64,000 bases of DNA from Sesamum alatum (Eukaryota; Streptophyta; Magnoliopsida; Lamiales; Pedaliaceae): assembly GCA_034509735.1 (NCBI GenBank), contig JACGWO010000005.1:33448479-33512478 (forward strand), in the 5' to 3' direction. The position numbers and the translations under genes are program-made. The notes beneath the pieces were generated by a model. That model saw nothing but the letters and a program-made list of their open reading frames with translations. It did no database searches and had not been told where the DNA came from. The number at the start of each line of letters is the position of its first letter. The first letter of the stretch is position 1. Shown piece after piece: positions 22,346-34,839 of the stretch.

Positions 22346-23740
22346 ATATATACATATATATCATGAGATGACCCTTCAAATTATAATAATTATTTTAACG
22401 TGTTAGAAACACATGATTATACGACAATTTTGATTTGAAAACTCAATATTCGACATATGTTCAACTTAAAATAAGGTGTGTTTTTAGAAATTAGATGTCA
22501 CCAACCAGAGTACATTGACTCATACCAAAAACTCCAAATTAAATATTTTTAAATGAGACTTCATGTTGTATAAATTGGATAAAATAAATACAGATTTAAA
22601 TTAGTAAATTCACTTACTATTTGATAAAAATATTAACAATTTAAAAAAGCAAGACTGCAGTATTTATCGATCTTTATGTATAAAAATGCAAATCAACGGC
22701 CTATGAGTCTATATGTATGTAGAAGATAGCAGAAAAGAAAAAAAGAAAATAAAGAACATATTAATTATATGGTTTTTATTAAGTCCAAATTGTGGACAAA
22801 CATATTAACATAAGTTTGTGAGAGAAATTTTAGACTTTTAATTCAATTTTAATTTATAGAGGGAAAAAAAGAACAAAAAATTATGTGGGAACATGGGTGG
22901 TTATGGCAAGAGGGGCATATTAGGTAGTTTAAAATTTTGGTATGAGAACTACCAATATTATGTTGAATTTTAATTTTTACCCTCCACAAATTATAGATTT
23001 CACTTCGTAGAAAGAGAAATGAAAATGAATTATGCAAAAGCAAAGGGTAAATTTTGTAAAATGCCTAAAATAACTTCCATTTGTGACACAAAAGAGCCTT
23101 TCATTTTATAATTAATATAGATATATTATCAGTTCTTAATATTAAATGATAGCAAAAGAAGATTGTACATGTTTTTCTACTCGAGTCTTAACTAAATACA
23201 TCCATGTAATTGATTTTAAAGATAGAAGAAATTACAACGAGCTTTATTGAGATTTTGGATATTATAAATACCCTTTGTTGTTTAAAAAATTATCAACACT
23301 CTCTTGATTTTAATGATTGTCTAACCATTAACCCAATCCATTAGTCTTTGTTAGATTTTTATCCATTTTTATAATGAATGACCAAAAAACCCTTGTGAAT
23401 TATAAATTGTGATTTTAATATTATAATAAATCAATTACATGAGTTGGAAAGTTGAAAGATATTTTAATATTATAATAAATCAATGTAGTGGTATAAACAC
23501 TACTATTTTATTTCTATAAAACACATTCTCTTTATAATAATACACAAACAAAGAAGGTCAAAGATTACATAATTTGAATAAACATCGAGTATTTATAAAA
23601 TTTTTAAATAATAAATAATATTTATAATTATGTTAAATATCATGAATTATTTTTCTTTTAAAAAAATATTATGAGAAATCCTTGTAAATTAGTATTTTCT
23701 CCCCACCAAACCCAAGAAAGAGAAAGAAATTAAAGTTTGA
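22346..23740. other. AT-rich intergenic
   Basis: No gene. A segment near 23270-23330 resembles the end of the 33151 MITE family (ATAAATACCCTTT, TTTAAAAAATTAT), probably a decayed fragment. Confidence 0.45.
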
Positions 23741-23741
23741 C

Positions 23742-23776
<35 letters not shown>
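23742..23776. repeat. (GA)n microsatellite in the MUSTANG gene promoter/leader
   Basis: About 17 GA units. A CT-rich tract (CCCTCTCCCTCTCCC) follows at about 23876-23905, typical of plant core promoters and 5' leaders. Confidence 0.9.
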
Positions 23777-23780
<4 letters not shown>

Positions 23781-24187
23781 ATCTGGCGTGTCCTTAAATT
23801 GGTGAAAGCAAAAGTCGAAGCGAAATATGATTGAATTCGGGCCGAATAGGTGACGGCGCAACGACGTGGCTGTCCCCCTCTCCCTCTCCCTCTCCCCCTC
23901 CCCCTGCCTCCCGCGACTCAATCAATATCCATCCAATTTCTCTACGAAACCCCACCTCTTTTCTCGCCGCTGCGCATCCCTTTTTTCTCTTTCCCAAATC
24001 AACAGTAATTCCTCTATCTATCGCCTTTTTCTTGCGCATAGATTCCGTATATGCAAATACGCCCTTCGTTCCCCTCACTTGTACTAGATTTTTGTTACGA
24101 ATTTAGGTGTTTCTGGAGACCCCATTTGCTAATTGCTGAGCCCAGATCACCTGAAGGCGACGATTTTCTGCTACGGCCCTGATATTG
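23777..24187 (+). promoter_or_regulatory. Likely 5'-UTR exon of the MUSTANG-type gene
   Basis: GC- and CT-rich leader-like sequence ending at a donor GATATTG/GTAACA. The matching acceptor ATTAAACAG at 24948 is 10 bases before the start codon, which implies a 5'-UTR intron of about 760 bp. Confidence 0.45.
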
Positions 24188-24958
24188 GTAACAATTTGCA
24201 GACTTTCTACCAGTTAATTTATGTTCTTGTGGTTTTAGGGTTTGTAGGTTTTATTAGTTCCAGACTTGATGATATTGGAGTTTTTGCCTGTTCTATTTGC
24301 TCTTTGTTTATCAACTCTCTCTTTCTCTCTCTCTCGTGGCCAAGTAGTCTAGGGCTATGAAATTGGGATTCTCATTTTTCATGATGTTGGAAGATTGTGT
24401 TTTGCCAAGTTATAATTGTAGTAACTGCTTCTTCTAATCTACTACAAGGTTACTGTTTCTAAGTTACACATTTAGTAATTTTCAATAGTTGTGCTTCAAA
24501 GTCTGTGCTTTTGATTTTTTATGTTCCGTTTTCTCTTCTGTTTTGGTGTACTGGATTGTCTGCCTCTTCCTATTAAGGGCATTGGCTGGTTATACTTGAG
24601 GTGTGTATGCAGAATTGGTGATTACCGCCTGTTTAGAGTTTGGACTGGTGCAGATTTTTCATCTGAGAAAAATATATCTCTGTACTCTGTAGCCATCTGA
24701 GGAGGTTCTTTTGCTTGATGCGTTTCTCCTCTAGACGTAAGCTGTAGAAAGTTAATCTTAGATGATTTTACAGTTTAGATAAAAGGTTTAGGAGTGTCGA
24801 AATTTCTAGGTTAAACTGATTGTTAAATGCTGGGTTCAGTGGAGTTGATTGTGGCATGTATAGATACTTCTTTATACTGAAATCACATTTCTTGCCTTTC
24901 AATTAATCCATGTTTAGTACTGTTTCTGATGGTTTTCGCATTAAACAGTGACCTAATA

Positions 24959-27368
24959 ATGGCTGAGAAGAAAGTTATAGCCATTTGTCAGTCAGGTGGT
25001 AAATTTGAGACCAGTGCAGATGGTGTACTTTCTTATGAAGGTGGTGATGCACATGCTATGGAAGTTGATAATAAAATGAAGTTTAAGGACTTCAAGTTGG
25101 AGGTAGCAGAGATGTTTAACTGCAATCTTGCTACCATGTGTATCAAATACTTTCTTCCAGGAAATAAGAAGACCCTCATCAGTATCTCGAATGACAAAGA
25201 CTTCAAACGCATGATCAAATTTCATAGTGATTCTGACACCGCAGATATTTATATTATGACTGAAGAAATTGTTGCCCCTGAAGCGTCCTACATGCCGGGC
25301 AGTAGGTAGTTCTTTTGCTATCAAATATACTAGAATTTTTGTGCACTGTGCATGAAAATGTGGGTGTATTTTATCTTGCAGGTCAAGTAGGACATCTTTG
25401 TCGGAAGCTGCCGTTGCCCTTGATGCTTCCCAAACTATGATGAACAATGCTGTGGATGATATAAGTGAGCCTGGTCTCCTGCTTGATGCCACTTTTGATA
25501 TGGTTAGTGATACCAACCATGACGAGGCGCAAACTGATGTACCAACTGAGATTTCTGTACCTACTGAAATGCCTATGCCAATTTCTTTTGTTGGTTCCTA
25601 CAATGAAAAGCATGCTAAAGCTGCAGAGAAGTGGCAGAATGATATTACTGGTGTGGGCCAAAGGTTCAATAGCGTACATGAATTTCGCGAGGCATTGCGC
25701 AAATATGCCATTGCACATCAGTTTGCTTTTAAGTACAAGAAGAATGATAGTGATCGTGTAACTGTAAAATGCAAATCAGAGGGCTGTCCATGGAGGATTC
25801 ACGCATCAAGGTTGTCGACCACTCCACTGATTTGCATTAAGAAAATGAATCCAACACATACATGTGAAGGTTCCATTGGAACAAATGGTTATAAAGCGAC
25901 AAGAAGTTGGGTTGCTAGTATCATCAAGGAAAAACTTTCAGTTTTCCCGAACTATAAGCCCAAGGACATTGTCAATGACATCAAACAGGAATATGGAATC
26001 CAACTAAACTACTTTCAGGCATGGCGGGGCAAAGAGATCGCTAAAGAGCAGCTTCAAGGCTCTTATAAAGAGGCATATAGTCAGTTACCATTTTTCTGCG
26101 AGAAGATAATGGAAACAAATCCAGGAAGTCTAGCTACATTCACCACTAAAGAAGACTCGAGCTTTCATCGCCTATTTGTTTCCTTTCATGCTTCCTTATA
26201 TGGCTTTGAACATGGCTGCCGTCCTTTGCTTTTCCTGGATAGCATATTTTTGAAGTCAAAATACCAAGGGTCTCTGTTGGCTGCTACAGCTGCTGATGGG
26301 GATAATGGATTCTTTCCTGTTGCTTTTGCAGTTGTAGACACAGAATCTAATGAAAACTGGCGGTGGTTTTTACAACAACTAAAGGCTGCTCTGTCGAATT
26401 GTCATGGATTAACTTTTGTTGCGGATAGAGAAAAGGGATTGAGAGAGTCAATTGGTGAAATTTTTCAGAATGAGGATGTTCACCATGGTTTCTGCCTGCG
26501 CTATCTGTCTGAGCAGTTTGTTAGAGATTTGAAGGGAAAATTTTCTCATGAAGTGAAGCGTCTTATGGTTGAAGATTTTTACAGCGCTGCTCATGCTCCT
26601 ACACCTGAAGGTTTTCATAGATGTGTTGAAAGCATTAAAAATATTTCAGTACAAGCATACAATTGGATCATGCAAAGCGAGCCTGTTCACTGGGCAAATG
26701 CATTCTTCCAAGGTGCACGATATAACCATATGACGTCAAATTTTGGGGAGCTTTTCTACAATTGGGTACGTGATGCACATGAATTGCCCATAACCCAGAT
26801 GGTTGATGCAATAAGAAATAAAATCATGGAATTAATTTATTCGCGCCGTACAGAATCTATTGATTGGCTAAGAAGGTTGACTCCGTCGATGGAGGACTGG
26901 CTAGAGAAGGAAAGTGCTAAAGTTAGTACACTTCAGGTATTAATATCAGCTGGAAACAGATTTGAGGTTCGTGGAGAGACTGTTGAAGTTGTTGATGTTG
27001 ATAACTGTGATTGTAGTTGTAAGGGTTGGCAGCTTACTGGATTGCCTTGTTGCCATGCAATTGCTGTCATTGGTTGTCTTGGCCGTGACCCACATGATTA
27101 TTGTTCCAGATACTTTACAACTGAGAGCTACAGAACAACATATTCTCAGTCAGTACATCCTATTTCAAATGTAAATGGCTCTTTGCAGAAGGGCACTTCT
27201 CAGCTGGCAGTAACTGTTACCCCTCCTCCAACTCGTCGGCCACCTGGACGACCTACTACTAAAAAAACCGGCTCACAAGATGTGGGAAAACGTCAATTCC
27301 TATGCAGTAGATGCAAGGGTACCGGCCACAACAAGTCGAATTGTAAAGAGCTTTTGTTGGAGTGCTAG
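24959..27368 (+). CDS. MUSTANG-type domesticated MULE transposase with PB1 domain
   Basis: Exons 24959..25305 and 25382..27368 join as AG|G to give 777 residues. Domains in order: N-terminal PB1 domain (about residues 5-100; KVIAICQSGGKF, FKDFKLEVAEMF); an acidic linker; a MuDR-type N-terminal zinc-ribbon-like region (KYKKNDSDRVTVKCKSEGCP); a MULE transposase domain with likely catalytic Asp near 401 (LFLDSIFLKSKYQG), Asp near 463 (FVADREKGL) and Glu near 571 (SNFGELF); a SWIM zinc finger CDCSCKGWQLTGLPCCHAIA near 659; a basic PPGRPTTKK stretch; and a CCHC knuckle CSRCKGTGHNKSNC near 755. PB1 plus MULE is the layout of the B class of MUSTANG genes, which in Arabidopsis act in development. The frame is intact and I see no terminal inverted repeats at its borders, so it is a host gene rather than an active transposon. 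The upstream MVFALNSDLI extension is intronic. Confidence 0.88.
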
Positions 27369-29648
27369 TCTTGTAAGTATGAGATGTTTCTGGCAGCACT
27401 AGTTTAGATTATCTATTTACTGTCTTTGGACATGCAATAATCAACACATCCTTGCTAACCTCAATAAGAGGACGGGAAGTAGTTCGGTGCCCGTGCAACT
27501 ACATCTTCTATGCTGTTTGTTCTCAAGATTACTGCATCATGTATGATCTGTGTAGTTCTGGAGTCATCTAAGGTTTATCCTACTCTTTTGTAGTTAACTA
27601 GACATACATTTTTAGCTGTTCTCTGTTAAGTTTTACTTGCTGAAACTTAGGTCAGTCTGTTGAGTGTTTCATGTTAGTGAATTTGAAATTTTAGTTGTGT
27701 TCATCATTTTGACCGCTTACTTAAAATTCAAAAAAGAGCCGAGTACCGGATACCAACAAGTTTTCTTATCTTTACTTCTTAATTGTAATTTATAATTTAT
27801 TTTTTTTATTTTCTATTTAAATATTTACCTTAAGCTACAATATTCTGTTCATACTACTTTCTTTTTAATTTTGTAATTTATTTGAATCAAATAATCATAG
27901 TTTCTCTACTTGATCAATAAATGGATGTATATTTTTATCTAATAATAGTTCATCATCATTTTTCTTTTGTCTTTTTCAATTTCAATTAAGAAAAGTTAAT
28001 TAAAATCTTTCATTTGTTGTCCTCTTTTTCAAGTTTGGAGATATAGTCGTGGATATTGTGCTTAAATTAATTTAATGTTTTTATTTATATTAAATCCAAT
28101 TTTACAAGTTTTTTATAGTAATTCCAAATTTATCCTTTAATTCAACTATGATAGAAATTTCAAATTTTTTGAATAAACTCATATTCACAACTTATTTTTT
28201 CTGTTTCACCTTACTTCACAAATTTCTTGTTTTTCTTTTTTCCTCTTCTCGTCACACCATGTTTGTTCTTTTTTCCTATTCATCTCAAGCCATGATTCTT
28301 TTTTTATATGCTCGTGATGATCATGTGCAGCAGATGCTAATCTATTATATGCACATATGAATGACATGCCACGTGACTATTAAATTGATAAAAGTCCCTT
28401 AGGGGAACACAATGATTTTGAAATTTCAAGACCTTTTCTTAGAAATTTTCGAAGTCACAGAGTGTGCTCGAGCGAGTGCATATATGCGGGGAAAAATCTC
28501 TACTTTAGACACAGTATTAACACCTTATTCCAGGAAAATATAGGCTAGGGTGAGATTTATTCCTGTAAAATATAGGCTAGGGTTCGAATCTCTCAAGAAG
28601 TTGAAGAACCAACTTTGATTAACTTTATAAAAAAGGACCAAAAAATAAAAAATGAGACTGATTGATGTTTTGTTCTACCAATTGATAGGCCTAAAACTAT
28701 ATGTTAAAGGGACCATTTATCTAGAGTTAAAGTGATATTTCACTCACGATCAAACGTGAAAAAACTAAAAACATGTCTTGACCAGTGGAATGTTGTCACA
28801 TAACTAAAATTGGTAGGTGGTTCAATCAATACATCAATATAACTAAAAATTATAAAATATATTACAAATTTACATAAAATGAAACAAATACTAACACGTC
28901 CGGTGTAACTCAAATCAATGACTTCACAAACTTTATTCATAAAACTTCAATTTTAACCGCTAAATAAAAACATTATTGATCAAAGTTGGTAGGTGGTGCA
29001 AGCAGTGATTTGGATGAAAGAAGTAGCAAGCAAATTGCCCTTCGTGTTCAGGGTGTTGGCTGAAGCTACGTTAACACGTTTTTAGCATTTAATTGAATTT
29101 GATAAACGGAAATTATTTTTATTTTTATTTGATAGTCATACTAAAGCGTCATCATTTGCACGATAACTTTCTTATTTTTTTTCTTTTTCTTGGCAAGACT
29201 TGCATATCATTTTTGTTATGGCTCATCGTGTTAAAAAGATAATTTTTTTTTTTTTGGAAAAAATACATAAGTTCTTTCATGTTCATATAATAATGAAATA
29301 TAAATTAATGTGTTTTTCTTTTTGTTAATCCATTCTTGTAATAGATAGACAATGTTATTTTTTGTCATATAATGATCTGCATTATTAATTTTATTACTCC
29401 AATTACATAACATCATTAATGTTTGCACCCGAATTTTCAAATTTAACATTTAGTATTAGAATTATCACGAGAAATTATAAATTTAGGTGTCCAGGTTTAG
29501 ATAATTTACTTCAAATTTCATCAATTTGGATTTCATTGGTGATTATCTGTATTTGTTGTTTTAAAGATATACTTCGAGCTTTATATTCAAACCTTGTTTT
29601 CTTAGGTTGATTGGCCTAGATATCGCGCTCAATCATGCGCACGCACCC
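27369..29648. other. 3' flank and AT-rich intergenic
   Basis: Probable 3' UTR to about 27700, then AT-rich DNA without coding signal. A repeated phrase AAAATATAGGCTAGGGT occurs twice near 28540 and 28570. Confidence 0.45.
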
Positions 29649-29900
29649 CGTTCGCTAAGTATATTATCCCTTCATTTCAGTCCGGTATAGTTTCTTTCAG
29701 AGTGGAGAGGAACCCCCAGCATGGTCCCAAGGGGCAAGCCGGTGGGTATTGCCTCCAATGCCCACAAGCCTGGTCCCACGTTCGCTAAGTATGTTATTAG
29801 TCCGGTATTAGCTTCTTTGGGAGTGGGGAGGAACCCCCAACATGGTCCCAAGGGGCAAGCCGATGGGTACCGCCTCCAACGCCCACAAGCCTGGTCCCAA
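29649..29900. repeat. Two-copy tandem duplication (about 125 bp unit)
   Basis: Copies 29649..29778 and 29779..29900 both run CGTTCGCTAAGTAT...GGAACCCCCA(G/A)CATGGTCCC...CCCACAAGCCTGGTCCCA. They differ by about 10% plus an 8-9 bp deletion in copy 2. GC content is much higher than in the flanks. Confidence 0.85.
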
Positions 29901-30812
29901 GATGCAGGTTTGTTGTGCATTTCCAGTCGTCGTAGTTGGAAACGTCTTTGGAGGCTCCCGACTCGGCTGTGGAATGAACTCTCTTTCTAGTCCCTTGTCG
30001 TTGCAAAAGAAGCTATACCGGTCCTTACAGTCTGGGATAGCAAACTTCGTTCTCTTCGTTCACTAGTGTTTATTTTAAAATTTACTTGATAGCGTGTTTT
30101 TTAAAGTCTGACATACTTTTTCATATTTCATTTACATTTTTCTCTCTTTAATTTTTGAGTAGTAGTTAAAAATTGACATGTGTGAGCTACATTTACATTG
30201 CTGAGAAAGATGGAGATTTGGATCTTGATTTGTAACTGTTAATGTGGAAGGATGTTAAGAAAAGCAGCAGAAAGAATGGAGGTAGGTCGAGAAGACTGAA
30301 GATGCTGCTGCTCTATTATCCCAATTCCCACACACCAAAGAATCCATCTGGGCAATCGGCAGAATGAGAGCGGCAACCACTGAACACAGTGGCGGAGCAA
30401 ATGATCGATCCTCACACCCCGCCAACGCTATGGCTCTGCCACACAACTTCGTCGTGTGTATCAGAAAACATGACTATGAGTACACATGTCGACAAGAAGA
30501 TTCAGTTTCAAGTATATAGGGCCGTGTAGGCAATGTTACCGGAACAAAACAATAGAACCAGATGTGATGACACTCTTGATCCAACACAGGAGATAGTCTA
30601 ACATTGCTTTCGCACCATCCATGCGTATCCGTAGTTTTGCTGGAAGATGAACTAACCTGTCCAAAGGTTGAGCTTCAGAATCCCCATCGTCCTATGCGCC
30701 AAGGATGCGAGCTCCAGCTTACAATACAAAAAAAGTGTCCCGTAGTTTAACACGTTTCATGGCAACAAAGGACTTGATCAATGGCTCTATACTGGAAAAG
30801 AGAATGAATCTG
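29901..30812. other. Intergenic / 3' flank of the PPR gene
   Basis: The section near 30250-30460 is GC-richer with a 63-codon minus-strand frame that resembles nothing I know. It may be UTR of the PPR gene. Confidence 0.35.
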
Positions 30813-33068
30813 TCACGTTTTCCCCAGGCCCTCTTCAAGAATGCAACTCACGTTGTCTTGAATGCTAAATTCTTCATTGGCAGATTTTCTGCCCGTCATT
30901 TCCTTTCTTGCAATAGAACCCATTAGCAATGCATGTGTAGTAGCATCGGGCACCCAACCCTTTTCCAACATTAAATCCAGCAAGCGGCTTGCCTCACTTC
31001 TGTATCCCTCTCTCCAGAGGCTGTCGATTAGTACACTATACATAGTTGAATCAAGAATTTCAGGCATGGAGACAAGCTTGTCAATCGAGGGAAAAATCAA
31101 GTGCATTTGAGAATACTTAGCCAAACCAGACAACAAACAACCTAATGTTTCTGAATCAGGAATTAGGTCCTCACTCAGCATTAAATTGAAAACAAGAACG
31201 CAATCTCTTATTCGGTCCAGAGCACTCATGCACTGAATGAGAATGCAGTAAGTTTCCACATCAATAGCACGGCCAACTACTATCATTTGTGCAAGCATCA
31301 CCCAGAGATATTTTCCCCGTCCCGACTTAGATAGACCTCTCAAGATACTATTGTAACTGGCACCTAAAGATGCTACCACATAAGTGTCGTATGCCAATGA
31401 TAACAATTTGATTGCTCTGTTAACCTCTCCACTGGCACAGATTTTCTCAATAAACATATTGAAGGAGGTCGATTGAAGAGCACAACCTTTACCAGACATA
31501 TAGCGAAACACTTTATCAGCCTCTTGAACGTATCCCCTCTGACAAAGACATTCAACAAACTCAGCATAAGAGACAGAATCTAAAACCCAATATTTCAATC
31601 TAATATGGCCAAACAAATGTAAAGCATCCGCAACTTTTCCCATTTTACAGTTACCAAGAATAAGAGCGGAGTAAGTAGCAGAGTCAGGAACGAAAGAAGA
31701 AATAACCATTCTACATATATACTCCGACGCTTTATTGATCACTGAGTTCTCACAGAGGAATCTGATAAGGATATTCCAAGAACTAGCATCAATTATACTC
31801 CTCCCAAGCATATCATGGAACATATCTTTTGCCATGGTAAAATTGCCACTGCTGCAATACGATGCAAGAATTGCATTATGAAGACAAGTATCCATGAGAT
31901 TTCTCTCTTCCAGTAAGTTCCGGGCTTCAGTGATTTTATTTAATTTACAAAGACCATTTATTATATCTACGTACACTTGATGATCAGGCAACAAGCTACT
32001 ATCCGTCATCTCCTTAAAAAGTTTGATCGCATCATCCATTTGGAGATGCTCACACAAACATCTTATCATAGCCCCATAAGTGTCGGAATCCGGAGCTATA
32101 TTAGAAGCTCTCATCAGTTTAAACAACCTCAACCCGATCTCTAGATTCTGCAAACCACAAAACATAGGTATTATACGTTTATAAAATCTAGAGTCCAGCT
32201 CACACCCGCATTCAAACATCTCCTGCAATATGACAGTCGACTGTTCCACTCGATTCCTTGCAGCAAGACCACATATGAGGATCTCAAAAGTCCTGATATT
32301 CGGATTACATCCTTTCTTCTCCATTCTTCTGTACTGATCTATAGCTGCATCAACTCTCCCAGATTCAAACAGAGCCTCCAACAGGTAATTGAGCGTGTCG
32401 ACATTCGGACAAATTCCAGCTTTCACCATTTCTTTATACACAAACAGCACATCCTTAAAATCTCTCTTTTCCTCTACAAGTGCACTCATCAATGCGTTAA
32501 TTATGCCTATAGAGGGCTTAAAACTACTTGAGTTCATAACATAAAGAACCCTCAAGGCTTCACTAAGCCTGTGATTACCAAGAAATGAATCAATCAAAGC
32601 CAAAAGAGACTTATCAAAACCACGGCATTTCTCCCTTACCATTTCATGACACAAACCCTCCATCTCCTCCACATTTCCGGCCATGCCCAGCTTCAGAATC
32701 ATCATGTGATATGTATCTGCTGTGTGGTTGAATGTTTTCTGAAGGGAAGCCCATTTGAATAGTTTTACTGAAGAGTTCAAATCAGGGGTTCTCTCCAATA
32801 CAGAAACTAAGCTATCGGGATGAAGCCTATTCTTTAAAAACTGAATCTTTGCTTCAAATTCAGCGGAATTCGATTGGCTTTGCTCGGATTCTTGGGTGGG
32901 GTGCAAGTTAATTGCACAGGATATTGAAGAAAGATGGGCATTCAGACAAACCCAGTTGGGAATTCGCCTGGACAGCGTCAAAGATGAAAGCTTTACAGCC
33001 ATTGGAGGTGCTGAGAAGTGAGAACAAATCTCTTCTATATACGCATATAAGTTTACATTGATTTCCAC
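30813..33068 (-). CDS. P-class pentatricopeptide repeat (PPR) protein
   Basis: Intronless frame of 751 residues. After an N-terminal Ser/Leu-rich region it holds about 15 tandem 35-residue P-type repeats from about residue 115 to 730 (for example PNVDTLNYLLEALFESGRVD, PNIRTFEILICGLAARNRVE, PDSDTYGAMIRCLCEHLQMD, PDSATYSALILGNCKMGKVA, PDATTHALLMGSIARKEM). No E, DYW or SMR domain is present, so an RNA stability, splicing or translation role is more likely than C-to-U editing. Met23 (33000..33002; MAVKLSSLTLSRRIPNW) gives a better organelle-targeting N-terminus than Met1 and is my preferred start. P-class proteins act in mitochondria or plastids; which one cannot be told here. The orthologue was not identified. 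Confidence 0.92.
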   Translation of the reverse strand: MEINVNLYAYIEEICSHFSAPPMAVKLSSLTLSRRIPNWVCLNAHLSSISCAINLHPTQESEQSQSNSAEFEAKIQFLKNRLHPDSLVSVLERTPDLNSSVKLFKWASLQKTFNHTADTYHMMILKLGMAGNVEEMEGLCHEMVREKCRGFDKSLLALIDSFLGNHRLSEALRVLYVMNSSSFKPSIGIINALMSALVEEKRDFKDVLFVYKEMVKAGICPNVDTLNYLLEALFESGRVDAAIDQYRRMEKKGCNPNIRTFEILICGLAARNRVEQSTVILQEMFECGCELDSRFYKRIIPMFCGLQNLEIGLRLFKLMRASNIAPDSDTYGAMIRCLCEHLQMDDAIKLFKEMTDSSLLPDHQVYVDIINGLCKLNKITEARNLLEERNLMDTCLHNAILASYCSSGNFTMAKDMFHDMLGRSIIDASSWNILIRFLCENSVINKASEYICRMVISSFVPDSATYSALILGNCKMGKVADALHLFGHIRLKYWVLDSVSYAEFVECLCQRGYVQEADKVFRYMSGKGCALQSTSFNMFIEKICASGEVNRAIKLLSLAYDTYVVASLGASYNSILRGLSKSGRGKYLWVMLAQMIVVGRAIDVETYCILIQCMSALDRIRDCVLVFNLMLSEDLIPDSETLGCLLSGLAKYSQMHLIFPSIDKLVSMPEILDSTMYSVLIDSLWREGYRSEASRLLDLMLEKGWVPDATTHALLMGSIARKEMTGRKSANEEFSIQDNVSCILEEGLGKT

Positions 33069-33150
33069 AGGAATTCAGCTTTTCACGTTTCCTTGTAGCC
33101 GAGAAAGAAGAGGGTTTAAAGAGAGAATCGACACTATTTAATAATATTTA

Positions 33151-33659
33151 GGATAAATTACATCTAACTCCCATGAGGTTTGTCATACTTACAAATACCC
33201 TCTCATTATTTGAAAAATTATAAATATCCCCCTGAGATTTGTAATTTTTAACTGAAGGCCTGAAATTGACCATTTTGCCCTTGAATTTTTATTAAAATTG
33301 TAGAAAAATCGGTCAAAACAAATTGTATTCTTGCTCGCGTAAAAAAATTAAGAAACATCTCCCTGTATATTGTAGTCCAAATTTTTTTTAAGAATTAAAT
33401 AAAAATAATTCAGTGCATACTCCTTTGCGTAAAAAATTAAGAAACCTCTTCATGTACATTGTAGTTCAAATATTTTTTAAAAATTTAATAAAAATAATTC
33501 AGTGGATAAGGGCATTTTGATCAGTTCACCCATAAAAAATGATGGAAATGGGTTATTTGTTAGATGTTTACAATCTCAGGAGATATTTGTAATTTTTTAA
33601 ACAACGAGAGGGTATTTGTAATTATGTCAAACCTCAAAGAAGGTAAATGTAATTTACCC
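33151..33659. mobile_element. Mutator-like MITE, 509 bp, perfect 9-bp target duplication (family A)
   Basis: Flanked by TAATATTTA at 33142..33150 and 33660..33668. Terminal inverted repeats GGATAAATTACATCTAAC and GGGTAAATTACATTTACC (right end, reverse complement). Internal markers CAAATACCCTCTC and GGGCATTTTGATCAGTTCAC recur in the copy at 41346. It lies about 85 bp upstream of the PPR open frame. Confidence 0.92.
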
Positions 33660-33668
33660 TAATATTTA

Positions 33669-33839
33669 TCCCCAAAAACGAAAATGAACTGTAAAATGTT
33701 ATTAGAATCCACACTAACAACATGTATAAAATAATCTATCAAGTAAGGAAGAAAATATAATGATTATATTTAAACTAATATGTTTAGTGATAAAGGGTGT
33801 TTGACATATATTTTTTATTTTAAAATAAGTAATCTAGTT
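33669..33839. other. AT-rich intergenic
   Basis: Nothing recognised. Confidence 0.5.
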
Positions 33840-34230
33840 AAGCATCATGCATTAGTTGCATGCGAGGAGTTTAAGTAGTTTATAAGTATTCAAATCTCTT
33901 TTTTTTAAGGGAATTGCCTTTTCAAGACAAAATCGTGAGACATCTACAAAGTCAGAGCAAATAATACCTCGTGCAACGGTATAACGATCGGGTCGCAAGT
34001 CGCAGCAATTGGATTCGTCTATAGAATCGAGACCATGTGTCCGTCCCAAACTCCTCGTCTAGGAGGCTAATAATGTAGGCAAACGTTTTATATTAATTGC
34101 AGATGAGGAGCTTAAGTGACTTATAAGCCCTAAGGTCTACACTCCCTAAAGAATTGTCTTTTCACGACAAAATCGAACGAACAATACCTCGCGCAATGGG
34201 ACACCGATCGAATCGTAAGTCACATCAATA
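33840..34230. repeat. Two diverged tandem copies of a dispersed repeat (GAGGAGTTTAAGT family)
   Basis: Copies near 33853 and 34083 (about 230-250 bp apart) share (A/G)TGCNGATGAGGAGCTTAAGT-like starts, ACTTATAAG, TTTTCA(A/C)GACAAAATCG, AATACCTCG(T/C)GCAA and GATCG(G/A)(G/A)TCG(C/T)AAGT. The same modules occur three times at 43020-43690. Confidence 0.7.
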
Positions 34231-34839
34231 AAAAAAAAGTTTTTTTTACAACCAAACACATGTTGAATTGAAATAGTTGCCTGTTCGTTTGTATTTTCAT
34301 TTTCAATTTTCAATTTCCAACAAAAAATATGTTTTTCCAAATTTGTATAAGTTTTCGTGTAAAACGAGAATATATTTAAATTAGTTAATAAAATTGTATT
34401 TTATATTAAATTATAATGTCAAATCAATGTATTTCCAATGGAAATATACATAAATAAACACTATTTATATCATAGAGGACCTCTACTACAATTATCATCG
34501 AAAAAAGAAGAAAAGGGAAAAGATTGTTCTATTTCATAGTAGAGGCATTATCATAACAAAATATATGATATGCGAGCATGTATAGCTTGAGACAATTTTT
34601 GACATGTTGTGAGAAATACATACAAGAAAGAGCGTACGAGATATGATCAATGACTACTACTCTCTTGTGACTGACTGTCTGTGTAGCATTAAATTATAAA
34701 TCTTTTTCTTTTGCAGTCAGTCAGCTGGCTGGGCTTGATGATGCAAATTAAATCCTTAATTGCAGTTCAAAGTATGAAATTAATTTCTAATACAATCACC
34801 AAAAAAAGGAAATTTTGAAAATGTTGCTTTAAAAGATGT

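Noticed and set aside
25398..25761. Treating the 656-residue frame at 25398 as a complete gene
   Set aside because: The frame continues upstream to an acceptor at 25381 and joins in phase with the PB1 exon, giving a 777-residue protein.
28560..28600. tRNA-like GGTTCGAATC motif (also near 46410)
   Set aside because: No acceptor, D or anticodon arms can be folded around the T-arm-like motif.
30255..30446. 63-codon minus-strand frame below the PPR gene
   Set aside because: No domain, no codon signal, no splice connection; likely UTR or intergenic.
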